Assembly (NCBI GenBank): GCA_027704905.1
Contig: CM051002.1
Coordinates: 4,145,851-4,209,850 of the forward strand
DNA length: 64,000 nt
Source of the DNA: Muraenolepis orangiensis
Taxonomy: Eukaryota > Chordata > Actinopteri > Gadiformes > Muraenolepididae
Direction: 5' to 3'
Of this stretch, positions 33,476 through 45,355 are shown piece after piece (position 1 is the first letter of the stretch; each line of letters starts with the position of its first letter). Below the pieces are notes generated by a model. That model did not search any database. It saw only the letters and a list, made by a program, of their open reading frames with translations, and was not told the origin of the DNA. The position numbers were made by a program, and so were the translations under genes.

Positions 33476-34312
33476 CTTGTCTGCGAGAGACTAGACGTTG
33501 GCGAGGAGAATGCTTTGTAGGGCTGGTTTTCATCCCCTCCGGCGTGTCCTAACCAGTAGGCCGCCTTGGGACCCTCTCCTGCATGCGCGTTTGGCATGTC
33601 ATGAATCTCACCCGTGCTGTGGTGAGATTAACCAGAGTTTCAGCATGGAGTTGAAGATCACCCATTAATTGTTAGGTATATTCCTGCTAATTAGCAAAAA
33701 CTGGTCAGACGCTGTGCGTCGCAATGTGTACGCACCGCAATCTTGGTTGTTACATTCATACATACAATACTGTACTAAGCAATACAATACTTTTTACTAT
33801 ACTAAACAATACTATACTATAAACAACAATATATAATATCTATGATAAGCTTTACGATATATATAAAGTATACTATAAACAACACTATAATCTATACAAT
33901 GTACAATCTATACTATACTATATCCCGGCCTATGCTCCATTTGGGGCGAAGGGCCTGAGTAAGTAATACTACATACCAGTGGCAGCTGTTAGTTGTAAAA
34001 GTAGGGGAGGAAGGCTCCTCACTATACATTTTTACAGAGTATTAGTGGGTCCTTTTGGCAGACAAACCAAACAGAATTTAAACCGATTGTGATCTGAGGG
34101 GGAAGAAGCATTGTCTTGCTAAAAAATAGCTATTTTGCGATTACTCCATTATGATGAAAATCTGAAAAATCTCAATAGATGTTCTACGCATAGTGGCTTG
34201 CATGATGAAAACCCTCCCCCAAGAACCTTGATTGGGTATTCACCAGCGCAGTGAGCTCTGCTGATTCGTTCACATAGCCTCTGGCTAGACCCGCCCAAAG
34301 GGAGGTTCATCT
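33476..34312. other. No gene recognised
   Basis: AT-rich with ATACAATACT and ACTATACTA stretches around 33755-33930. No repeat family assigned. Confidence 0.5.
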
Positions 34313-35268
34313 CCCTTCAGATTCAGATTCAGATTCAGAAAACTTTATTAATCCTGAGGGAAATTAAGGTGCAACAGTTGACACAGGGGGAATAAATTCA
34401 CACACAAAAATACTAATACCTAAGCTAAAAAACAAAACAACAACTAACAACAAACAAAAATAGTTAAAATAATTCTAAATGAAGTCTAAATGTATTGATA
34501 AATGAAGATAATTTACAGTATTATAACAGTAATACGTAGGTATATACAATACACAACAATACGTATAGTGCAAATTGGCAGTAATAATATATTAATAAAT
34601 AACTCAACTGAAGAGTGACAAGTGAAAAGTGAAAAAGTGAAAAGTGAATTCGGATTTGAAATAGAATTTACAGTGCAAAGTACAATGAGATGATTACAGT
34701 GCGTTGACCAAAAATAAAAAATAAAAATAAGTACGTTGGCCTCAGGTCACTGAGTCTCCACTGTCCCTCTCACGACCCGAGGTAGAGGAATTAAAGAGTC
34801 TAATGGCCACAGGAAGAAAGGACTTCCTATGGCGTTCTGTGGTGCACCTGGGTGGAATGAGTCTGTTGCTAAAGGTGCTTCTATATGAGGTCAGCACCTG
34901 ATGGAGAGGGTGAGAGTTGTTGTCAAGGATACTACGCAGCTTGCGCAGCATCCTCCTCTCAGACACCACCAACAAGGAGTCCAGCTGGACCCCCAGGACA
35001 GCGCCAGCCTTCCTGACAATCCTGCTGATCTTGTTGGCGTCTGCTGATCTCAACCTGCTTCCCCAGCACACGACTCCGGAGAAGATGGCACTGGCTACCA
35101 CCGACTGGTAGAACACATTCAGCATCTTGTTGCAAACGTTGAAGGACCGGAGCCTCCGCAGGAAGTAAAGACGGCTCTGGCCCTTCTTGTAAACCGCCTC
35201 AGAGTTCTTGGCCCAGACCAGTTTGTTGTCCAGATGAACTCCCAGGTATTTATATGCCGTACACACTC
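34313..35268 (-). pseudogene. L-C LINE 3' fragment
   Basis: Minus-strand frame 35266-34742 (YKYLGVHLDNKLVWAKNSEA to SGRERDSGDSVT) is an uninterrupted reverse-transcriptase C-terminal region of about 170 residues, the best preserved in the window. The 3' tail ends in TCTGAATC repeats at 34313-34340. It lies in opposite orientation to the L-C copy at 30.1-33.5 kb, about 840 bp away. 5' truncated. Confidence 0.92.
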
Positions 35269-35508
35269 ATGTTAAAATCCAGGACTCACTGGCCGCTCGG
35301 GTCTAGTAGTTTTATAATGGACTTCAATGGGAGCTTCCGGAGGACGGTCCTCCGTACAGAAATCTTTAATTAGCGGTAGGGGACACTGTCATAATATGTC
35401 AGTAATATTATCAGAATTTTCACAGATTCATCTGTTAAATGTATGTGCATTTATTTTTCTCTACCAAGTTGATTTTTCCTCATAAATGTTAGGGAGGATG
35501 GTTCTCCC
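35269..35508. other. Short unassigned stretch
   Basis: No gene seen. Confidence 0.5.
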
Positions 35509-35700
35509 TAAGTGCCAGTACTGCAGCAGAATCAAGAATGCAGTGCATTTCAGTGCATTACAGTACAGTAACTGTAATGAGTCCAGAAAGTCAAGCAAAA
35601 GTATGATAGTAGTAAAATAAGGGTAACAATGTTATGATAGTGGCAGCACTCCGAGCAGTTCAGTAGGTGCACTGCCTTTGGATAAAAAAAAGCGGTAACC
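35509..35700 (-). mobile_element. L-B LINE 3' untranslated fragment
   Basis: GTGCCAGTACTGCAGCAG, AGTCCAGAAAGTCAAGC and GCAGTTCAGTAGGTGCACTG match the L-B tails at 27.6 kb and 7.3 kb. No coding part. Confidence 0.8.
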
Positions 35701-36225
35701 GGGAACCGGCACGCAGGGGATCAGATCAGCAGATGTGTATTGCTTCTCTATCTTTTCTGGTTAATTTTCTCATCTTCGGGCTGTGTTGCGCCGACGGTGG
35801 TGTACCACATACATAATACGTCACACACATCAACCACTTCACACTATATATACTGTAAATTGTTCAATGTTGATCTGAAAATATCCGAGGGGCTCAAGTT
35901 CAACCCCTTGGATATTTGACAGTTTCCATGCATGCTATTCCCATCTATTTTCTGTCACAAGACAAGGGAGGCCATTTAAACCAGCCGTCCCTGGTCATTC
36001 TCCTCTTCTTTTGAGGACCACAAAGCTGTGGTCTGATTATTTCTTTCCGGGTGCCCAACACAAGTGGGCACAATGTACCAGGGGTACATTGTACATGGCC
36101 AAGAGGGCACATATTAACATCGTCAAAGTGTTTCAGCCTGTATTTTTACCTTTAAAGAGCCAAGGGATGAAAATCAGCTTTTAAAAGTTTTTTATTTTTA
36201 TGAAATGGCTAAAGTCAGAGCAGAA
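35701..36225. other. No gene recognised
   Basis: Unique sequence. Confidence 0.5.
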
Positions 36226-36452
<227 letters not shown>

Positions 36453-36775
36453 TGCGCAGGAGTGTGGAGAAGCTACAGATAATTGACAGTGGGCTTTGCA
36501 TTATTCCTTCTTGTGTGTCTTTGGTCCCTTGCTGTATTCTTTTACCTTTCTGACCTGAATGATGAATGTGTCCTAGGATGGATTGATGGATGGAGGTCCC
36601 TGTTCCGTGTTGAAAGGCATTAAGGGAGCAGCTGCTGCTGGATCTTTTTAAGTCATACCCGCCGCTTCTTTTTTATTGCCATAAGCAGATCCCGACCTGC
36701 ACAACAGGGTACACGAAAATGAAGCTGTATCTTTATGTTAATCAAAGACCAGACGCGATGCTAAACATGGCTCTA

Positions 36776-38177
36776 ATGCCTCGTTTCCACCAAGCTGTTT
36801 TGAGAGCCGGTTCGGAGCTCGCGCGTCATCGCGAACCAGTTCTTTGGGTTTCCACCGCAATGGAGCCACTTTCTGGCTCCGTTAAGTGGTTCGTTTGCGG
36901 CTCCACTTCGAAGCTGGGCTGGCCAGCCGGCTCCACTACGTCAGGGGCTGGGGGCGGGGCTTATCGGGGCTGGGGGCGGGGCTTATCGGACAAACTCAAA
37001 ACAAACTCAAAGTTTTTTTCCGCCATCTTTAAAATCAGTAAAATTCTCCGTGGACGTGAAGGTGACAGTGGTACGTGGACGAGACAAACTGCATTTGTTT
37101 GCGTTGTTGTCCTCGTCAGAAGGTCACAATAAACTAGAGGAGCTTCTAGAACAAACCGCTATTAGAAAAACTACAGCGTGAGATGTCTTCAGCGGGGGAC
37201 AGGACCGAGGAGCTAATCGATAACAAACTGGACGATACGAGGAGCTAATCGATAACCAACTGATGATCCACTGCTGTCACTCTGGTCCTGGTAAGTTTTA
37301 CTTTATAAATCTTTCCCGTGTTGCCAACCAGCTTTGTATTTATAATCTGTTTAGCGAGCTGCTCATTATCACATCAATGTTATGTTCCTATCATCACAAA
37401 TGAGGAGCTATGATTGCTAGGCTTCTGTTAGCCGATATTAACCTTGATAACGTCAGGATGCTACTTTCTAAAAACAGTAAAGTGTAATGGAGTCATGTTT
37501 TAATTCACTTTTCTCTTGTTTTAGTTGTTTATGGAGTCGTCTTCCCTGGACGATGCGATGCGGAGCTACCGCCCCACTGGGCTGCAGCTCACAGGAGCCC
37601 CTCAGCCCATCGGAGCTTTATTAACATGGACTTATTACACTGCACTCTACACTTTTACATTTTGTGATTACTGTATATTGTGTATTTAATGTTTTTTGTT
37701 TTTTTTAAATAAAACATTTCTATTTTTCATACAATGTCCGCTTCATTATGCTTTATCAACCGAGAAACATAATACAAGATGACAGTTTTGAAGAAGAAAA
37801 GGCAAATAGTCCCTTCTGTTTAAGTACTCTATTAATGCAGCTCTAACGTCAAGTCCATTTTATTAGTATAGTCCTTTATCACAGTTAGGGGCTTCAACGT
37901 AATCGCGTCCATAGCGCTAAAGACGAGCAGCTGTTTGTAGCCTCAAAGCCAGGCGCAACACTTTTCCATCCATCATGTAATATACTGTTGTGGAAGTTGG
38001 CGCGAGCTGCTGGGAAAGCAGAGACGTTAACAGTGACGTCATGACGTGGCTCTCGGCGAAAAAGGCAGTGGAAACGCAAACCAGTTTTTTGCCGGCTCCC
38101 CAATTGAACCAACTGCGAACCGGCTCTCGCGCCACCCGAGAGCTAGAACTAGGCTTGCTTTGGTGGAAACGAGGCAT
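36776..38177. mobile_element. Non-autonomous DNA transposon, 1402 bp
   Basis: Both ends carry ATGCCTCGTTTCCACCAA as an 18 bp perfect inverted repeat, bordered by TA on each side (36774-36775 and 38178-38179). Inner blocks GAGAGCCGGTTCG also match in inverted orientation (about 28 bp offset). The interior has no transposase. It does have a gene-like skeleton: ATG at about 37181, a consensus donor GTAAGT at 37291, a pyrimidine-rich acceptor ending TTAG at 37524, and AATAAA at 37708-37713. The ends resemble fish PIF/Harbinger-like MITEs, but TA borders would also fit Tc1/mariner; the superfamily is uncertain. Confidence 0.85.
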
Positions 38178-38964
38178 TAGATGCGGCCGATGAAGGCTTT
38201 CACATGTTAAAGGAGGTTTTACATGTTGTTGCAGCAATCAGTGGTTCTGTTGTAAATAGTCATGTCTGTGTACACACCTGAATGTACACGCATGAGTGGG
38301 CAATCAGTGTCATATCACACATCACACAACGAGGGCTGGCCACTCATTCAGTTATTTTAATTTTTCTTTGAATATCGACTCATCGTGGTGCCCAATTTTA
38401 TTGTCTAAATGAATTACGATGAGAAGATATGCCCTTAAAATATATATCAAATATAAGGTATACAGTATATTGAAAGAAAAATAGTTTTAGTCCGATACAA
38501 TACTTAAAATGTCCCTACAGTGTAATGATGCCCAGTTATGCTGTTGAGAATGTGATTTTGAGTTCATGAGCATCTTTTGATATTTATAGATATTGTGTAA
38601 AAAAGTGTTTTTTCCATATCGCCGCGCCCTGTCCCAAACACATCACCGAGCCCTGCGTGCCTCTGTCTATAGGAGCGACTACTAGATGTGGGTCTATAGG
38701 TGTGACATCACACTGCAGTTTGCAAATGGGAACAGAGCATTTTTTTACAGGGAGAGAGAGGAGAGGAGAGGATGAAAGGGGAATCCAGGTTGCTCTGCCT
38801 GGTTATTATATTTATTATATTATATTTAATAGTCATGTGATTACCTCACACCATTTTTTTCTACCTTTTGTTTGTACAAAAATGGTATTTATTTCTTATC
38901 TATAGCCAGTCCTCAGTCCTATGTTTCCATTGTTCCGATGCCTCTGGTCGGCTCTCACTGCCTG
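38178..38964. other. No gene recognised
   Basis: AT-rich unique sequence. Weak MITE-like ends (GAGGGCTGG near 38331 and ATATCGCCGCGCCCTG near 38618) are not convincing. Confidence 0.45.
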
Positions 38965-39013
38965 CTGCTAGTTTCACTAGTTTCACTAGTTTCACTAGTT
39001 TCACTAGTTTCAC
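38965..39013. repeat. 10 bp minisatellite (TTTCACTAGT)
   Basis: About five tandem copies of TTTCACTAGT, each holding the palindrome ACTAGT. Confidence 0.97.
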
Positions 39014-39106
39014 TTCTCTCCGCCATTAGACATCTGTCTCTTCAGCTTTCATTTCCATGGCTGCAAGTCTCAGTTCTCAGTGTGAAGTCTTACTACTGCT
39101 CAGCAC

Positions 39107-39395
<289 letters not shown>

Positions 39396-39484
39396 CCTTG
39401 TTAACGCTTGACAGCTGTTCCCATCAGAGAGCACCAGTGAAACATGGCAGCATATGCAACGCTTACACCGACTTAAGAGGATCA

Positions 39485-39605
39485 ATGGCCCATGGTGTTT
39501 TTTATTGTTATTTTTATAGTATAGTGTTTTATAAAATGCATCCTGCATGAGGGAATGGGGAGTAAGCATTCCATTGTACTTGTTGAGTATGGCAAATAAA
39601 AAATG
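39485..39605 (+). mobile_element. LINE 3' tail (L-B/L-D type)
   Basis: GAGGGAATGGGGAGTAAGCA followed by CATTGTACTTGTTGAGTATGG, as in the 22.3 kb tail. Confidence 0.7.
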
Positions 39606-40319
39606 TCTTCTATGTCTGGCTTCCGACATTTCTTGCAGTCATAGAATATCGATATGCATAAATGTAAAAATAAATGAATGTGGAAATACTTCAAGTGAAT
39701 TAATATATATATATATACATATATTACAGTGTATCATAACATAAGCACTTCCATTATGCCAACAATGCTAAAAAGTTATGTGGTGAACAGCGTGGTCATA
39801 ACGCATAATGTGAAAATTCCTGATTCTGTTGAACTCTTACCGCGAAGGAAGTGGAAAATCATTAGACTTTTTATTTACCAAAATGCTTTGTATATAGCCA
39901 ACTTTGAAAACCAAATGTAGGCCTACCAAAACAGTATTGAATGCTCTCTACAGCCTTCTTTACTGAGCCTCACTCACTGAGTAGTGGGTAACACATTAAT
40001 ATAAGTCATAGTTTGGCTTAAACGGTACTTCAGGCTCCCAAACAAGCTTTGACGCAGGAAAGGCTCAGCGTTTAGCCAGACATCCGGTGGCGTTCTTCCT
40101 CATCCACTCAAAATATCCGCCTAAAACTATCCACCAAGCCTCCTGCGGGTGGTCTTCAGCGAACAACAAACAGACCTGAAACCCTCAGCCCGGTACGCAG
40201 ATGCATAAGAAATATCTGCACCAATTCTGCATGGCTTCCATCATTTTTCTCTGTTTTAAAACGTATTAAATTGGCAACAAATTTTTCTGGGGCGGTATTT
40301 GACTATTATGTTGTGTCTG
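39606..40319. other. No gene recognised
   Basis: Unique AT-rich sequence. Confidence 0.5.
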
Positions 40320-40721
40320 CAGTGTTTCCCACTATTTGTTTGCGTCCTGTGTGATTAATAAAGAGCAGTGCAGAGTGCCTTGTGTTGTGCCTGCAAAACG
40401 CATCATGTGTGATTGGCACCTAATATGACTAATACGACTGTAGGAAGCAAAGCCCAAACCAACACAAGCTATTTAGAATTCCCGCCCGGTTGCTTTTTTT
40501 GTGGTCCCGAAATATTTCTGATTTTACCGAAGATTTAAGAAATAATACAGCTTGACTCCAGGCAATCATATCGTGAACATTTATGCCGGTTTACCGATGC
40601 ATATCTGTGAATCTTACCATCTCAAAAGCAGACCCTTCACGCAAAAGCAGTTTTTAATGAAATATACTAATGGGTGGCCGTTAATATATATGCAACATAT
40701 GTCTATGTGTGGGAAACACTG
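40320..40721. mobile_element. hAT-like MITE, 402 bp
   Basis: Begins CAGTGTTTCCCAC and ends GTGGGAAACACTG, a perfect 13 bp inverted repeat with the CAGTG start common in hAT elements. No transposase. The flanking 8-mers (TGTGTCTG and GTCTTTGT) do not match, so a target duplication cannot be shown. Confidence 0.65.
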
Positions 40722-41282
40722 GTCTTTGTATTTACGCTGTGTTATATAATGAACGGTACTTTATGTCAACGTGCTGCAGAGCAGACCTTCATTACGGTTG
40801 TACGGGAGACTGTTTCTCTGGCAGCCATTGACCCGTTTTAAAGGTCACAACGCAAATGCAGAGGCTTGATCCTGCATATTTCACTGCTCGTGGAGCAGTT
40901 ATTTAACCCCTCATGGCGGCAACAGAGCTCCACAAAGACATAGTAGAAGGAACAAAATGAAGTGTTAAAAGACTCACTGTGTCCTGTGTGCCTACATGTG
41001 CCTACGTCCCACACTGGGAGATGACTTTGATCATCTCGTTTAGACGTCGTTTCCTGCGAAGGACGCGCAGGTAACGGCGCCGTTGAAAATCACCATGAGA
41101 ACCGGGAGGCAGGAGGAGACTAGGGGTCTACTGGGAGACCTGAATGAACAGTGGACGTGGTTGGGTGGGGCGAGGAGTGTAGTGTGGGACACTGTGGAAT
41201 AATAACCGTTGGCTTTATACCTCTCCATCTGGTATCGATCTATATTGCAGTTTAAGCTTTTCAGGACTCCTTCACCCAGAGA
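40722..41282. other. No gene recognised
   Basis: Unique sequence with no coding signature. Confidence 0.5.
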
Positions 41283-41634
41283 GACATGTCAAGTCAAGTC
41301 AAGTTTATTGTCACTTCACAGTTTACACAAGTATAAAGCAGTGGTGTGAAAATCGTATGTGCAATACCCGACGACAGACAGCAGTTATAAAAATTGAATA
41401 GAATAAAGTTAAAAAATGCGATTTATAAAATGCAATATATCGGCACAGAAAAAGAGCAATATGTATATATATATCAATGTAATAAAATATACATTGTTAT
41501 ATGCTATACGCCCTTTTTCAGCAGCCTGATGGCCTGACTGTGGAAGCTATCTCGGAGTCTATTTGTGCGGCACTTGATACTGCGGTATCGCCTGCCTGAC
41601 GGTAAAAGTGAGTACAGTTCGTGGCTGGGGTGGG
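41283..41634 (-). pseudogene. LINE 3' end with C-terminal coding remnant
   Basis: Reading the minus strand from about 41630 gives PSHELYSLLPSGRRYRSIKC then RTNRLRDSFHSQAIRLLKKG and a stop, the typical C-terminus of L2/CR1-type fish LINEs. The tail ends in three copies of TCAAG at 41287-41303. It is strongly 5' truncated, and it shows the 3' end missing from the L-A copies. Confidence 0.85.
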
Positions 41635-41857
41635 CAGACTTCCAGTGGATTGAAGGTTCAGATCCCAGTTATTGGGGAGCAAGACTTTCTGCTCGAGGGT
41701 TCCTACGGGAACCCTGAACCTGTTAGGCTGGGAGTCAAACGGACCACTGAAGACTATCCTAACCCTATCTATATATCGCTATGTGTTGGTCTGTCCCTCA
41801 CAAAACAATAATAATGTGTGTGTGTGCGTGTGACCATGACAGTCTGTTTGTTGAGGC

Positions 41858-42005
41858 TCAGGCCATGTGCAACATGATGTAATGTACAGTGGAATGCTTA
41901 CTCCCCATTCAGCACAATTACAATACTATACACAGTAAAAATAATAATAAGGTGATCTAATGGATGATATATACATATGTAAATAAATAAATATACACAC
42001 AACTA
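41858..42005 (-). mobile_element. LINE 3' tail fragment
   Basis: GTGGAATGCTTACTCCCCATT followed by GGTGATCTAATGGATGATAT matches tails at 24.7, 27.4 and 62.9 kb; it ends about 130 bp before the cadherin exon. Confidence 0.65.
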
Positions 42006-42135
42006 AATATACACATGTTGTTTCCTCAAAATCTCGGTCATGTGTAAACCAATTGGTGTTTTACAGCCTATGGTACAAGTGGGTCGATAAAGGCCGGCAA
42101 GCACTCTTATTTATGTTTGGTACATCTGGTTCCAG

Positions 42136-42427
42136 ATCCATACAGACTCGGACGAGGGCGAGGGAACCATCAACACCATCTCCGGCGAGGGCACGGGCAC
42201 CATATTCATCATCGACGAGCTGACGGGGGACATCCACGCCACGGAGCGGCTGGACCGCGAAGAGAAGGCCTTCTTCACACTGAGGGCCCAGGCCCGTGAC
42301 CGGCTCTCAGATGACCCGCTGGAGCCCGAGTCCGAGTTCGTCATCAAGGTGCAGGACATCAATGAGAGAGAGCCCAAGTTCCTGGAGGGGCCGTACATAG
42401 GCAGCGTGGCCGAGCTGTCCCCCATAG
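42136..42427 (+). CDS. cdh22: Type II cadherin exon (EC1), probably cadherin-22
   Basis: Cadherins are calcium-dependent cell-cell adhesion receptors; EC1 carries the trans-binding face. This 292 bp exon has an acceptor at 42134-42135 (TGGTTCCAG) and a donor at 42428 (ATAG/GTGTAT). It reads open from IHTDSDEGEGTI in phase 0 and ends in phase 1. Visible signatures are ISGEGTGTIFIIDELTGDIH (residues 15-34), the calcium-site LDRE (39-42), TLRAQARDR (48-56), EPESEFVIKVQDIN (63-76) and GPYIGSVAELSP (85-96). These fit type II classical cadherins, and GPYIGSVAELSP is closest to cadherin-22 as I remember it. The EC1-EC2 linker reads DINEREP instead of the canonical DxNDNxP. The strand-swap tryptophans would be in the previous exon. 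GC is much higher than the surroundings. The paralogue assignment is less sure than the family. Confidence 0.88.
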
Positions 42428-42431
42428 GTGT

Positions 42432-42432
42432 A

Positions 42433-42502
<70 letters not shown>
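42432..42502 (+). repeat. GT microsatellite next to the cadherin splice donor
   Basis: (GT)n starts within about ten bases of the donor at 42428 and runs about 65 bp, giving UG repeats in the sense pre-mRNA. Confidence 0.95.
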
Positions 42503-44471
42503 TGTCTGTGCATGTGTCAGAATGATACATGCTGAGGGTTGTTTTGTGGGGCGATCTCAAGGCCAGGTGTTGTCTGAACTCTTAGATCATGGTGTGTGAA
42601 GAAGAAGAAGAAGAAGAGGAGTCTCGGCCGGGTCTTAAGCTATGGCTGAATGAAGCGGCTTATTTTATTAATTGATACATCAGTTATTCATTTATATATC
42701 AGTTATTAATTGATATATCAGTTCTAAATTGATATATTAGTTATAAATATATTTATAAGATCCAAAGTTATGGCAAGATGAGGGAGAGGAGGTCACTTAC
42801 GTTGTCACTCTACGGCTGTCGAGCATATGGATCTCGATCATATCCTCACTACATATTTACATTTACATTTAGGGCATTTGGCAGACGCTTTTATCCAAAG
42901 CGACTTACAAGGTGTACATTTGTTGAAGCATGACATATGCAATGACATCCATGTGAAATGAATGTAGGTATTTGCATAACTTCATTTGAATCAGTCCAGT
43001 AATCAGGCCAGTGTCAGTGACCAAGGAGGTCAGACTCTGCCCAGATGCAGAAGGCAACCCAAAGTGTCAGACTTATGACTCAATTGACTCTGCCATTATG
43101 TTTGGCATCCTTGATAACTGATCAATGTCATGCAATATCTTCTGTTGTGAATTCATCAGCTGTAGTTTTTTGAAGCAATCCAAGGTGTGGATGTACACAT
43201 GCCTACGAGATGTGAGGGCCAGTGCACAATCAGAGGTAGTATAAAAGCAATATAATAAAAATGTGTATGTGTGTACACACACACACACTCACACACACAC
43301 ACATTACTCATTCTCAAGTATGGCTGAGTTATTGTAGGCCGTAACCATGGGGTTATTATTAGGCCTTCTTAGAACTCTCTCCGACTAAGAGCTATGGTTT
43401 TAAATGTCAATGTTTGAATCAGAGGTGAACAGGGGCTTCACTTACCCTTCAGCATCACCCTTGTCTTGTTCAGTCTGTAGTGAGATAACTGCTCCTCACT
43501 CAGTTATCCAAACTCTGCTTCTACTGTGATTTATGTTTCATGTATTTATTTTCTGAGAGTGTCATGCTCAACAAGTCGTGGTACACTGGAGGCCGGTGTC
43601 TGAATTTAAACTATCCTCAGTTATTAAGCATACACTTTGTACTAAAATAAAGCCAGGAATGAACATTTAAAAAAACACAGCTTTTTAGCTTTTTAAGTGT
43701 AATCTATTTACTGACTGCGTGACACACCAATTGCTATTGGGAAAATATTTAAAAGTATAAAGTTTTCTATAGTTATATAGTATAACGTTTTAAGTAAAAA
43801 TATTTATGCCATTATACGGAGCTGAATGAGTACAAACTGCGCATTTACAAACATATGAGGAAAATGCATTTTGCCACATCTTAACAGCAGAATATCAGAA
43901 CTGTTAATTCATTCATAGTGTACATGAAAACGAGACCCCATGGCTGAAAGCAGAAAGACGATTACTATAGTGAACCCAATCCATATTCAGACAAGAGCCA
44001 CGTTTGTCTTGGTGGGGTTATAATGACCAATAATGTCCATACGTCAGATTACACTCTCTGCACACTAGTTCTGACACTTAGCACACTCACTTAAAGCAAA
44101 GTAAGCATTTTGTCATTACTGCAGCAGCAGCAGATACGACAGCTGTGGTAGTGCCGCCATTCTGTACCAGAGGTCAAATCAATGTCACAGAGTTGTTTCT
44201 CCATGATTACACGGACGCTGATGGACATGGAACTCCCCCCCCCCCCCCAACCCCGCTGGTCTTGCCTTTTTTCCTCAGCATCCTGTCTTCACACAGGGTT
44301 AGCTCAGCGGTGGCCAGCGCTGCTCCCTCACTGCTGCTTTATGGGCCGCCCTCATGAGCCGCTGGGCCGGCTGTGGATGATAAAAATATATATAATAAAA
44401 ATACGGGGAAGCAATCAGCTACACCTGCCGTAGGCGTGTTCATATCCATACTCAGCTTCGTATCCCACGGT

Positions 44472-44472
<1 letters not shown>
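42503..44472. other. Intron-like sequence with small repeats
   Basis: Holds a GAA tract (42597-42620), a roughly 20 bp AT-rich minisatellite with TCAGTTAT/TGATATA units (42665-42755), a fish dispersed-repeat tail TTTGGCAGACGCTTTTATCC followed by AAAGCGACTTACAA (about 42868-42910), a short CA repeat (43275-43303) and a C run (44235-44248). No further cadherin exon was found. Confidence 0.6.
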
Positions 44473-44510
<38 letters not shown>

Positions 44511-44622
44511 ACACCCCCACACCCACCCACACACACACACACAAAGATAGAAACACAGACACACAAACACGCAAACATACACGAAGACAAACGCAAACAT
44601 ACACACACATAGCATGCAAACA

Positions 44623-44662
<40 letters not shown>
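44473..44662. repeat. Compound CA microsatellite
   Basis: Interrupted (CA)n with CACCCACA and AAACACG variants, followed by TC-rich sequence (44710-44745). Confidence 0.96.
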
Positions 44663-44663
<1 letters not shown>

Positions 44664-45355
44664 AACCCCCCAGCCTCCGAACCTTCACTCACGTCCCCGG
44701 GCTGTCTCTTATTTCTCTCTCTCTTTCTTTCTCTCTCTTTCTCTCTGTGTGCTCAACGCCCACACGATCGGAGGTAGAAAAACACCATGTGTTTGCATAG
44801 CGTTCAGTGTTGTTTGTTGTTTGTCCGGTCAGCCTTGTCAGTAAACTCTACAGGAAAAGGAACGCCTAAAAAGTAGCTAGGCTCACAGCAGACGACTTGC
44901 CAACTTAGAGATTAGGGGAAGATGGAAAAAAAAGGAACAAAACGGGAAAATAGACAATAGCATTGTAGGTTTGAATGCATTCTGCCGTGCCCTCTGAGAG
45001 GTCTTTATTCTGGGTGAGGTTGTTGTAGCAGACACTTCTTGAAAAATTGGATTGCGAGATTGTGTTTTCACAATCCTCTTGATGTGACCCATGAGGTGTT
45101 TTTATTTAAATGTATTAAATATTTTTATTTAAATTTGTATTATTATTATTATTGTTAATAATAACGTGTGCATACATTTTTTTTATTATGTAAGTCAGTT
45201 TAATATGTAAGGGTAATATGTAAGGAATTCTGATTCCGACAGATTCACGACAGTATCATTTGCAGCTGAAATAAAGCCACACACAATGGGGGAAACCCTA
45301 ATTAAACCTGCTGCTATCGCTATGTGTATGATAATGCATGGGGATAAACAGGGAG
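44663..45355. other. No gene recognised
   Basis: AT-rich intron-like sequence with (ATT)n at 45137-45165. Confidence 0.5.

Noticed and set aside
33976..35520. DNA transposon spanning the inverted L-C copy
   Set aside because: Proposed ends (AGTGGCAGC and AGTGCCAGT) match over too few bases, and the right end belongs to an L-B tail.
38329..38640. MITE with CAGGGCTGG-type ends
   Set aside because: The two ends are too different, and no target duplication is seen.
42111..42560. 149-residue minus-strand frame over the cadherin exon
   Set aside because: Antisense of the exon plus the CA strand of the microsatellite; no family match.
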